Shown here one piece after another: positions 10,748-19,461 of a stretch of DNA of 64,000 nucleotides. Both the position numbers and the translations under genes were made by a program. A model generated the notes under the pieces. That model worked only from the letters and a program-made list of their open reading frames with translations, ran no database searches and was not told the DNA's origin. Position 1 is the first letter of the stretch. Every line of letters begins with the position of its first letter. Location of the stretch: positions 66,556,186 through 66,620,185 of the forward strand of contig CM056743.1 in the NCBI GenBank assembly GCA_029851415.1, written 5' to 3'. This stretch comes from Eretmocerus hayati (taxonomy: Eukaryota; Arthropoda; Insecta; Hymenoptera; Aphelinidae).

Positions 10748-12233
10748 AAACGTTCTTTTCCAAAGCGCTGGATAGGATGCTTGTGTGATTGAAGTGTTGA
10801 AGATGTCTGCAAGTGGTGCTAGGACAACAGGGCATTATTTGATCAGATTGTCTATCGTAAAGCCAACTATCCCAGATGTTTTGGATTGAACCTCGAGAAT
10901 GGTACGACATATTTCGTCCGGAGTGGTCTCTTGTAGTGTGAATGGTGAGATAGTTGATGAGGCAATGGTGCGACTGGATGATAGTGAAGGTGGTGGGAGG
11001 TCATGAGTCGATGAGGTTGATATTGATGCAAAGTGTGAAATGATGGAGTTGTGCGAGAAATTGATGAAGGGTGATGAATTCCTTGATTTGACTATGCCTA
11101 ATCTGTCGAGAGAGTTCCAAAGCTTTTTAATATCTTTTGAAGCATTGATTTGGATTGAGCAATATTTGTTTTTGACTGTCCGAAGTAACTTCTTCGTCTC
11201 AGCGCGGATCCCTCGATATTCATCCATGAGGTGGGCCGAACCGGTCATCTTTGCTGCTTCATAGGCTTTATCGCGTATTTTCATGCTGTCTCTGATGTCT
11301 TTGTTCGCCCACGGTTTTTGAGAACTACGAATAGAGATCGTCCTCACAGGGGCTGAAAAGTTTAATGCCTTAGTGACTGAGGAAGTCAGTGGAGATACTT
11401 TGTCGTCAAGATTACCGTGTTGAGGATAGGTACTCAATTCTGCTTCTAACTTATGGAGATACTCAGGTTTGTTGAAATGTCTGAAGTCACGTTTCGTCAG
11501 GTTGCGTCTTTGATTAGCTGGCCTCTCAAATTTAAGTTTGAGATCTATCCTATCATGAGCTACTGTGAAAGGTGCTGTTGACTTGGAATAAGACTCAACG
11601 ATCGACAATGAGTTGAATATGAAAATATCAATCCAATTGTGAGCTGATTGGCGATTGGCGTTGAGAACGTGGTGGGTTGGCTCTGAGGGAACCAACTCCA
11701 AAACTAGTTCTTATACTTTCCTCTTCATGAACTCAGACTCTGCGCACACAACATTCATACGACAGTTGAAATCACCTGTGATTACAACATGCTTATATTT
11801 CGTTAAGTACGAGGTCAAGACATTAAAAAATTCATTAGGAGAAACGGTGTTAGGTGGCCGATAGACCACTGGAAACAAGAGAATGTCATTATTGCACACT
11901 ATTTCCATGATCAGGTACTCCGAACAATAAGGACGCGAGCCATCTGATTTTGAAAGAAGTTGGTACTGTAGGTTTTCTTGGATGTAAACGGCAACTCCAC
12001 CACCAGCTCGACCAATTCTGTCGTTGCGAATGAGTGTTTAACCTGGGATCGCAACGGATTGATCGGTATCAAGGTTTGAAAGTTTGCTTCCAGTTATAGC
12101 GAGGACATGCTTGGGCGAATCATAAAGATGAAGATCTACTTCGTCGTAATGAGTTAAAATGCCGTTTACATTAGCATGTGATATTTCAATATTAGAGCCA
12201 CAACCTGCGCGCTGAAATGAATGGACGTTCTCG
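10748..12233 (-). pseudogene. LINE-A, endonuclease and N-terminal RT (broken)
   Basis: Minus-strand frames give an APE-type endonuclease: GRAGGGVAVYI near 11990, VVYRPPNT and TGDFN in 11711-11908, then a 288-codon linker and RT entry frame (10835-11701) leading to PLADIFNTSITQASYPALWK. Stops separate the pieces, including an in-frame TAA after DNLIK. By family knowledge this protein nicks target DNA and reverse transcribes the LINE RNA. Here it is inactivated. ORF1 lies directly upstream on the same strand. Confidence 0.85.
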
Positions 12234-13373
12234 TCAGGATTGAATTGAATCTAAGTCCGATTCTGAATTGATCGGTATTTGTGAGGAATTAGCATCTTTC
12301 CTCATAAAAATCTTATAATCAATTATTCGAGGTCTCAAATACTTGAGCTCGCTTGCTTTATCCATAGCTTTTTTGAACAATTCAAAAACGGATTTCGGGT
12401 AGAGAGGGCGAATGGAAATTGTTTTAGGAGATGCCTTTCCAAAAGCCTGCGCAGCCGTAAAATTTTTCGTAGGAATGCGAGTCGAGATAATGTAATCACG
12501 AACTTGTGCCGATTTAAATTTAACTATAATACTCTTCGTTGGCTTTGAATTTGCTGAGCTGGCAGACGGTTGATTATTTGTTTTTTTAGTAAACTCACGT
12601 GGAAAAACTCTGTCATCCAATATATCACCAACAAGGTGGGCGAGGTTCAGTGCAATCAAAAAAGACTTGATCATATTGAATGGTGTGGCCTCTACGTTTA
12701 ATGGGATGCCAGAAGCTATTAATTCTCCGTCTTCTTTGATGGTCATTCTTGCAGACGTTGGAGCCGCAACTCGTACTGCAGGGACGTTGTTCTGCACAAG
12801 ACGCAGCTCGTCGCGGATCGAAGCCATATCTCTCCTCATCCTCTCGTTTAGTTCGCTAATTTGTTGGTCGTGCTCTAGGAGTTTGTTATGGATGGCACCG
12901 AGATCATCAACGCGTTTAGTAAGAGCTACAATTGATGATTGGAAGCTTGTCTCCATTGCTTGAAGTCTTTCTTCTTGGCGCTCAATCATGGCAGCAATAG
13001 ACGCAAAAGCTGGATCATTCGGAGATGGCTGTTGCATGCCAGTATAAAAAGGTGTAGTGGGACCTGTATCAGCTGCTCCGACAGCTGATCCGGTACATGG
13101 ATTGTTGAAGAAGGACGCAGCAGTAGCGTCCCCCTGCTGCGTTGCAATAGCGGTATGCTCGGTAGCTGATGCAGCTCCCTCTGTAGGTGTCTGCTGTGAG
13201 GTGATTTCTCCCATACCGACACTCTTTTGGTAATGCTTATAGCCTGTGGTACTTAGCGCGGAACAAGGTTTGACTGAACGACCACTGGCGTAGACTCGCG
13301 CACAGCTCGGATGAAAAGTTCGAGCGCAGTTCTCCGCGTCACAGAGAATAAACTCCTTGACAATAGGTTTGAG
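12234..13373 (-). CDS. LINE-A ORF1 (Gag-like; 5' end missing)
   Basis: An open minus-strand frame runs to 12234. Its formal start at 13430 lies in a microsatellite, so real LINE sequence begins near 13373. The N-terminus holds half a PHD-like zinc finger (CDAENCARTFHPSC), a feature described for ORF1 of CR1-type LINEs. A Ser/Thr/Pro/Ala-rich spacer follows, then a coiled-coil-like stretch (IERQEERLQAMETSFQ and on, roughly residues 145-210 of the formal ORF), and a C-terminal region with basic and hydrophobic blocks. By family knowledge ORF1 binds the element RNA. The 5' truncation and the damaged partner ORF make function unlikely. An odd feature is that ORF1 is uninterrupted while ORF2 is broken. 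Confidence 0.7.
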   Translation of the reverse strand, partial: LKPIVKEFILCDAENCARTFHPSCARVYASGRSVKPCSALSTTGYKHYQKSVGMGEITSQQTPTEGAASATEHTAIATQQGDATAASFFNNPCTGSAVGAADTGPTTPFYTGMQQPSPNDPAFASIAAMIERQEERLQAMETSFQSSIVALTKRVDDLGAIHNKLLEHDQQISELNERMRRDMASIRDELRLVQNNVPAVRVAAPTSARMTIKEDGELIASGIPLNVEATPFNMIKSFLIALNLAHLVGDILDDRVFPREFTKKTNNQPSASSANSKPTKSIIVKFKSAQVRDYIISTRIPTKNFTAAQAFGKASPKTISIRPLYPKSVFELFKKAMDKASELKYLRPRIIDYKIFMRKDANSSQIPINSESDLDSIQS

Positions 13374-13379
13374 GGAGAG

Positions 13380-13412
<33 letters not shown>

Positions 13413-13484
13413 TCCTTTATTCCTTGACAATAGGTTTGAGGGAGAGAGATAGATAGATAGATAGATAGATAGATATCCTTTATT
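13354..13484. repeat. Duplicated LINE junction with (GATA)n
   Basis: 13354-13421 and 13422-13484 are two copies of one block: CCTTGACAATAGGTTTGAGG, a GATA run, then TATCCTTTATT. On the minus strand the last part reads AATAAAGGATATC(TATC)n, a LINE 3' tail like that of LINE-B. The block is thus a LINE-tail/LINE-A 5' junction that has doubled. Confidence 0.8.
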
Positions 13485-14438
13485 CCCCAGAAACCGTGTT
13501 GAGGTAGAGCATTCTCCATGCTACTGGGTGCGTCCACAGGGTGCGGATAGTGGCACGGCCAGAGTAACTGGGGATTGATTTGATCCTCAGTATCTCTGGT
13601 TACTCGTGAATATGCAGAGTATGCAAAATAAGCGAGCGCAGACAAGGAGCCGCAGATACACAATACAACATCACACTGGCACAATAAGTGAACCCGCGTG
13701 GACATTCTGAGCCGACCGACGACGGCCATGCTGGCTTCGAGGGGCACACCGAAAGTTGGTGAGAAGCAACGCGGTGACCTTGTCGATACAGGGTATCTCT
13801 ATCGTATATGCATCGGATCACAAGAGTGACGCGAGGGCCCGAATCAAGTCGGGCATTCTCTCGCTGAGTGGTAACACGATCTTCCCCAAGGATCCACAAA
13901 AACCCTCTTGGGGATAGGGATCGGCCGAACTAGGGAGTGCTACCACGATACCAGTTGGCATGGCGATTGGTCGAGACTCCGGTGGAAACGCGGGCGAGAC
14001 TGACATTACACTGACACCACACACACAGCGCGTCACTCACGCCACCAGTGCAACAGTCCCCGGGAGGGGATCCTTCCACTGCTGTGTCCGTGCCCACTCT
14101 GGAGGGTACCGCGTTAAAACCAGTGATCGCTCCTGGGCCGCCGGTAGTAGGGGGACCCGAACCCCACGCTAACCACGAGGGGAGGCAGTCCCGCACAACG
14201 GTAGGGGGGATACCCCAAATCCCGCTCCTGTGGTAGTGCCGGTTGGTGACCGGACGGGACCATGCTGCAGGGTGCGGGGGTTGGAACGTCTTCTGAGGCC
14301 ACCGGACAGTAGGCGCGGTCGGCAAGTGGGAGGATCCAAGAACGGGGTACTCGGACTGGTGGGCGGGGATAGGTGGGACCACTAACACAAACAAAGACAC
14401 AGTAATCCGAGGGGGATAGGAGAGAAGGGGGAAAAAAA
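13485..14438. other. Probable 5' UTR of the R1-type element
   Basis: No convincing frame. The sequence is GC-rich, with repeated GGGG/CCCC tracts from about 14050. The first bases (TATCCTTTATTCCCC just upstream) look like a minus-strand LINE tail, so the boundary between that tail and the R1 leader lies somewhere in 13485-13900. Confidence 0.5.
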
Positions 14439-15977
14439 ATGGCAGAAACAACAACGAATTTGGAAATTTTCAGAGCGAATCTGCCAACTGGGTGTCCCAC
14501 CCAAACACAACCATCAACATCAAACAAGGAGAGAGTTGATGCAGAAGAGATGGAGACTGGCGAAGGAAAGACGCCTGGCGCCAGTCAACAGAGGTCACGC
14601 AGAACTAATTCCGCTGACCTCAAAACGAGCTGGGGTAAGTTCAAAGAGGCTCACACGAGAGAGGAAGAACTCCTGAAGAGAATCCTCAAGGTACTCGATG
14701 ACATAACCAAGGAAGTCAACGAGCACGCGACAGCAAAGAAGTCGACCAAGAGGCTTGTACAGAAGGCCAGCAGCCTACGTGAAGGGCTAGAAGCTGCTAG
14801 TACAAGAGCTTCAGAAATGAGAGAGGCAATCAGCTCCAGCCTAGAGATAATGGCCGAGGACTCCGCTGGATCAACATCCTCGCTGGCCCCACCTCCACAA
14901 AGAGCGGGATGGGGGAGCCAAACGAAGAGAGGCCGCACAAGCCCCATCAATAGGGACCAGGAAGCCGATATCAAAAGAGCAAAGAGAGCAGCCCTCAAAC
15001 CGGAGCAGCTCAATTTTGCAGGACAAGGGGCTGGACTGTTCAGGACACCCCCATCCACGCCAGGGACACCAATGACAACCTGGTCCGATAACGGTCAGCT
15101 CTCGGACGCTGGTTCCGGCTGGCAACTTGCGGGACGGAACAGGGGACGTAGGGGAAACGAGAGGCGTCCCAAGGATCAGGGGAGAGCCGAAAAGAAGAAA
15201 AAGAAGAGGAAGAACAAGGGAAATAGGAGAAGGACTAGACCCGACGCACTCCTCATAGAAGTGAAGGAAGATGGTTTGTCCTACGCGGACATGATCAAGA
15301 GAGTCAAGCAAGGAGACGAAACGAGGCAAGTGGCTTCAAAAGTCTCCAAACTCCGGAAGACGAAAGAGGGTCATCTACTCATCGAGCTCGAGAAGGGGGT
15401 GAAGGCAGAGGTCGTTGAGGATGCCCTTAAGGGGGCGATCCAAGACGCCGGAGAGATACGACGGCTTTCCCCAACGATCACGCTGGAAGTGCTTGACCTC
15501 GACGACGTGAGCACACTCCCGGAAGTTAAGGAAGCCTTCGTGAAGGAACTCGGAGCAGAGCATGCAGGCAGCATCACGACCCGGACCATCCGCCCAGGAT
15601 ACAGGGGTACTCAGATTGCGGTGATCACACTGCCAGAGCGGCTCGCTAAAGGAGTGTTGACCGAAGGGAAAGTCTGGGTAGACTTTGTTAACGCGCGGGT
15701 CCGGGAAAAGGGCGGAATCCCGAGATGTTACAACTGCCTGCAATACGGGCATTTGTCCGCAAAGTGCGACAAGCCACAAGTGAGGCGGGCAAAACGCTGC
15801 TTCAACTGTGGGGAAGAAGGCCACATAGCAGCGGTATGTGTTACCGGAGAGCAGAAATGCCTGAGCTGCGAGGCCCTCAAAGAGGACCGCAAACACAGGT
15901 CGGGCATGCAGTGCTGCAAGGCCTACCAGCAGGCGCGAGCAGCATGGAAGGGCCGGAAGAAGCGCAAAGATGGCTAG
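14439..15977 (+). CDS. R1-type ORF1, Gag-like zinc-knuckle protein (512 aa)
   Basis: Start chosen at ATGGCAGAAACA after a run of A. The N-terminal third is polar and Lys/Glu-rich with heptad-like helices (about 60-130). The middle has a basic stretch (EKKKKKRKNKGNRRRTRP, about residues 251-269), a likely nuclear or RNA-binding signal. From about residue 430 there are two clean CCHC knuckles, CYNCLQYGHLSAKC and CFNCGEEGHIAAVC, and a third degenerate one beginning CLSCEAL. This knuckle set is the hallmark of ORF1 in the R1/I groups, where the protein coats the RNA and assists integration. It overlaps ORF2 by 8 nt (ATGGCTAG), suggesting translational coupling. No stop or frameshift seen. Confidence 0.92.
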   Translation: MAETTTNLEIFRANLPTGCPTQTQPSTSNKERVDAEEMETGEGKTPGASQQRSRRTNSADLKTSWGKFKEAHTREEELLKRILKVLDDITKEVNEHATAKKSTKRLVQKASSLREGLEAASTRASEMREAISSSLEIMAEDSAGSTSSLAPPPQRAGWGSQTKRGRTSPINRDQEADIKRAKRAALKPEQLNFAGQGAGLFRTPPSTPGTPMTTWSDNGQLSDAGSGWQLAGRNRGRRGNERRPKDQGRAEKKKKKRKNKGNRRRTRPDALLIEVKEDGLSYADMIKRVKQGDETRQVASKVSKLRKTKEGHLLIELEKGVKAEVVEDALKGAIQDAGEIRRLSPTITLEVLDLDDVSTLPEVKEAFVKELGAEHAGSITTRTIRPGYRGTQIAVITLPERLAKGVLTEGKVWVDFVNARVREKGGIPRCYNCLQYGHLSAKCDKPQVRRAKRCFNCGEEGHIAAVCVTGEQKCLSCEALKEDRKHRSGMQCCKAYQQARAAWKGRKKRKDG

Positions 15978-18900
15978 TTTCCTGCAAGCGAATCTCTGCA
16001 GGAGCAACGATGCTCACAGTCTACTCGAAGCAGAGGCCTCAAGACTGGGAGCAGACGTCCTCATCATCTCCGAGCAGTATCTCCGAGAAGAGCGACCACG
16101 AACCACGGAAGACCTTGGGAGGGGATCGGCCATCCAAGTCTGGAACGTGAGCCTTACAGAGACAAAAAGACCGACCGAAGGGACGGGCTTCGCCCGAAGA
16201 GTCATCGGCGATATTGCGGTGTATAGCTGCTATTACTCACCGAACGCACCGATGAATGTCTTCCTTCGGGAACTGCGGGAACTCGAGGATAGTCTGAGAC
16301 AGTGGAGAGGCCTCGCCATAGTAGCGGGAGATTTTAACTCCAAAGCTCCAGCCTGGAGTGGAGGGCCAGAGGATGAAAGAGGCAACGCGCTGGAAACAAC
16401 CATGGCCCAATTGGACCTGGTTTGCCTCAACGAGGTAGGAAAGGCGACATGGCACAGAGGGGCATCATCCTCAGTGCTCGACTTAACGTTTGTTAGCGCG
16501 CCTCTCATGAGACGAGTCACGAAGTGGCAGGTCCTTGACTCGGAAACGCTCAGCGACCACTGCCATATCTTCTTCAAGATAGACCATGGCCGAGATGCAG
16601 GCATAGCACGGCAGATCGAGGGATGGCAAGTCCGCAAACTGGACGAGGAAAGCTTCAGAGAAGCAATCCTGAGAGCAGAGGACCCCGGAGAAGAGCTCTC
16701 GCCGGAGGAGACGGTGTCGAGCGTCATTCGGTCCATCACCCGAGCCTGCGATGCCTCCATGCCGAGGAGGAAGCAACCCCGGTTCCAGAAGAGGCAAGTA
16801 TACTGGTGGAACGATGAGATCAGGGATCTTCGCCGCAGCGCAAACGCTCAGAGGAGGCGAGCGAAGCGAGCGCGCAAACGTGGACGTCCATCAGCGGCAG
16901 CAGACGAAGCGGCCTACAAAGAGGCGAAGAAGCTTCTTCGGGATGCCATCCGTCGCAGCAAACAAAAATGCTGGTCGGAGCTATGCAACATGGTCGATCA
17001 AGATCCGTGGGGCACACCGTACCGGGTGGTCATGAGCAGACTGCGATTGAGAGACGGACCAACAGCGCCAACTGACAAAGAGTCAGTTCTACGGATTGCC
17101 AGGGCACTCTACCCGAGAGGGGAGCCCAGACTCACATTCCCTGGGTTCATCTACGACCCAATCCCCCTCTTCACCGAAGAAGAGCTAAGACGAGCCGCTA
17201 CAAGACTGGCGAATGGTAAGGCCCCGGGGTTGGATGGTATCCCTAATGAAGCCCTGAAAATAGTGGCTCGAGAGCAGCCTACCCTACTATTGAAGCTGTT
17301 CAATAAGTGTCTCCTTGCGGGAGTGTTCCCGAAAGTGTGGAAACGGCAGAAGCTAGTCCTCATCCCCAAGGGGAAGGGTGGAGAACCAGCGGAGCCATCA
17401 TCGAATCGGCCACTCAATATGCTGGACAACATCGGGAAGATGTATGACCGCATGATCCTAAACCGGGCGGAGAAAGAGTATGAGCGTAGCGGAGGGATGT
17501 CCCCGATGCAGTTTGGCTTCCGCAAGGGGCGCAGTACAATGCACGCAATAGAAAGAGTACAAGACAGAGTTCACAGAGCGCATACAATGGCTCCCCAACC
17601 AGGAGGAGGGTTTTGTGCCATAATATGCTTGGATGTGAAGAACGCCTTCAACACAGCAAGCTGGGAACGGATCTATAGGTCCCTAGATGGAAGAGTCCCC
17701 CCTTACCTGCTCGCAGTCATCAGCGATGGACTGCGTGACAGAGTCCTCGTATGTGACACCGATGAGGGAAGGGTTGAGCTGGAATTATCTGCAGGGATAG
17801 CTCAAGGATCCGTGTCAGGACCGTTCGAATGGAACACGCAATACGACGAGTTCCTGAACATGAGTCTTCCAGATGGGGCAGAACTCATTGGCTTCGCGGA
17901 CGATGCGGCATTAGTCGTGGTCGCCGAAACCGCGTGGCAAGTGGAGTGTGTGGCCAATGAAGCTCTCTACCGCATTGGTCAATGGTTCCCTGAGAACGGG
18001 CTGGAGCTTGCCGAGCACAAGTGCGAAGCGATGCTAGTCACCAAGAGGAGGAGTTTCGAAACTCCCGTGTTCTCCATCAACGGGTACGAAATTCCACTCA
18101 AGAGGGAACTTAAGTACCTTGGGGTTTGGTTTGATGACCGATGGAGCTACAAGGCACAAGCCAGAGAAGCAGCGCTGAAGGCAGACAGGGTCGGTGGCGC
18201 CCTCCAGCGGCTCATGCCAAACCTTGGTGGCCCCAAGCCAAACAGAAGAGCCTTACTCAGCACCGTGAGCTATTCCATCATGCTGTACGGTGCACCAATT
18301 TGGGGGCAGGTAGCTAGAGGGTCCGTAATCGATGCAAAGCTAGGTCCAGTCCAGCGGCGTTTCGCGCTACGGACGATCAGTGCTTATTGCACGGTGTCTG
18401 ACCATGCAGCCTGTGTGCTTGCGGGTACACCACCCATTCGACTGCTTGTAGCCGAGAGAGTGCGGGTATGGAAACGCCAAGAAACCCTCAAGAGCGATGG
18501 AGTCGTGCTCAACCCCACTCGCAAGGCCCTCATACGAGACGTCGAGAGGGGGGAGACCGTTGAAGAGTGGCAAAAAGAGTGGGAGAGCTCAACGAAAGGG
18601 AAGTGGACGCGAAGGCTGATCCCCAACATAGCCAGGTGGATCGATCGAGCTCACGGAGAGCTGGATTACTGGCTGACGCAAGCTTTTAGTGGGCATGGCT
18701 GCTTCGGAGAGTACCTGGAGCGGTTCCAGAAGAGGGAGACCCCGGTCTGTCAGATGTGTGCGGCAGACTGGGACGATGCGGAGCATGCACTCTTCCATTG
18801 CATGAACACAGCTACGGAGAGAGCGGAGCTCGTGAACTGGCTTGGAAATCAGATCACCCCTGAGAATCTATTGCCGTTCATGCCCCGTAACAAAGAGACA

Positions 18901-18993
18901 TGGGATAAGATTGCCGCCTATATCAAGACGGCGATCACCCGAAAAGAAGAGCGAGAACGGGCATTGCAGCGTCAAGCAAGGGGCGCTGCATAG
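15970..18993 (+). CDS. R1-type ORF2: AP endonuclease + reverse transcriptase (1007 aa)
   Basis: Single open frame with the expected domain order. The APE-type endonuclease spans residues 1-200: QANLCRS at 6-12, Glu in LIISEQY, VAGDFNSKAPAW around 118-129, SDH at 195-197. The RT is at about 395-720: KAPGLDGIPNEAL, GFRKGRST, the catalytic Asp in CLDVKNAF at 554, and FADD at 642-645. A C-terminal knuckle CQMC..H..C lies at 927-944. The enzyme nicks target DNA and copies its own mRNA (target-primed reverse transcription) in the nucleus. Length is close to R1-family proteins. One oddity: the usual PQG motif reads AQGSVSGP here, which may lower activity. Otherwise it looks intact, so this copy is young or was recently active. 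Confidence 0.95.
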   Translation: MASFLQANLCRSNDAHSLLEAEASRLGADVLIISEQYLREERPRTTEDLGRGSAIQVWNVSLTETKRPTEGTGFARRVIGDIAVYSCYYSPNAPMNVFLRELRELEDSLRQWRGLAIVAGDFNSKAPAWSGGPEDERGNALETTMAQLDLVCLNEVGKATWHRGASSSVLDLTFVSAPLMRRVTKWQVLDSETLSDHCHIFFKIDHGRDAGIARQIEGWQVRKLDEESFREAILRAEDPGEELSPEETVSSVIRSITRACDASMPRRKQPRFQKRQVYWWNDEIRDLRRSANAQRRRAKRARKRGRPSAAADEAAYKEAKKLLRDAIRRSKQKCWSELCNMVDQDPWGTPYRVVMSRLRLRDGPTAPTDKESVLRIARALYPRGEPRLTFPGFIYDPIPLFTEEELRRAATRLANGKAPGLDGIPNEALKIVAREQPTLLLKLFNKCLLAGVFPKVWKRQKLVLIPKGKGGEPAEPSSNRPLNMLDNIGKMYDRMILNRAEKEYERSGGMSPMQFGFRKGRSTMHAIERVQDRVHRAHTMAPQPGGGFCAIICLDVKNAFNTASWERIYRSLDGRVPPYLLAVISDGLRDRVLVCDTDEGRVELELSAGIAQGSVSGPFEWNTQYDEFLNMSLPDGAELIGFADDAALVVVAETAWQVECVANEALYRIGQWFPENGLELAEHKCEAMLVTKRRSFETPVFSINGYEIPLKRELKYLGVWFDDRWSYKAQAREAALKADRVGGALQRLMPNLGGPKPNRRALLSTVSYSIMLYGAPIWGQVARGSVIDAKLGPVQRRFALRTISAYCTVSDHAACVLAGTPPIRLLVAERVRVWKRQETLKSDGVVLNPTRKALIRDVERGETVEEWQKEWESSTKGKWTRRLIPNIARWIDRAHGELDYWLTQAFSGHGCFGEYLERFQKRETPVCQMCAADWDDAEHALFHCMNTATERAELVNWLGNQITPENLLPFMPRNKETWDKIAAYIKTAITRKEERERALQRQARGAA

Positions 18994-19346
18994 CGAACAA
19001 CGACGACTTGAAGAGTGATCATTGACGACGAAGAGAGAAGACAGAAGAGCGGACACACCGAAGAGGGACGCCTCATGGCGCGCGATACGCCTCCCACCCT
19101 GAAGTAATGCTAACGCGGTTCCGGGGTGGGTTGGTTAGATAGTGGTTAGCTGCCCCCAGTTCTGCAATGATGGCTTGCCAACATCGTAGGGCTGAGAGCA
19201 GAAGGTTTTAGCCCCCAGGGCACACGGGCGTTGGATTCATGCTCATCCGGTTTACCGGGTGAGCAAAATGAAAGCGCTTATGGTCTGCCGGTGGGAGATC
19301 CATTAGGGATAGCCTGTCATCAGATTTTTCCTTATATTCCACTTAG
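18994..19346 (+). other. 3' UTR of the R1-type element
   Basis: Non-coding stretch from the ORF2 stop to the A26 run. Contains CTGGTGAGC/GGGTGAGC-like GC-rich blocks (19090-19260). Retrotransposition in this group depends on 3' UTR structure, but no specific motif can be assigned. Confidence 0.7.
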
Positions 19347-19372
19347 AAAAAAAAAAAAAAAAAAAAAAAAAA
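19347..19372. repeat. A26 run at a LINE tail-to-tail junction
   Basis: Twenty-six A residues serve as the poly(A) of the plus-strand R1-type element. They directly abut GATATCCTTTATTCG, which on the minus strand is the AATAAAGGATATC 3' end of LINE-B. Confidence 0.9.
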
Positions 19373-19428
19373 GATATCCTTTATTCGTCATACGACAAAA
19401 TACACCTACATATTTTCATATGTGTCAC

Positions 19429-19461
<33 letters not shown>

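Larger units (their letters stand above)
13485..19372 (+). mobile_element. R1-type non-LTR retrotransposon, apparently full length
   Basis: Order on the plus strand: a GC-rich leader of up to ~950 bp, ORF1 (14439-15977), ORF2 (15970-18993), a ~350-bp 3' UTR and an A26 tail (19347-19372). Both ORFs are open, which is unusual among the elements here. The overlap ATGGCTAG between ORF1 and ORF2 is typical of R1-like elements. Base composition is far more GC-rich than the flanks. The true 5' end is uncertain: part of 13485-13860 may belong to the 3' end of a minus-strand LINE. The flanks are not 28S rDNA that I can recognise. Confidence 0.85.
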
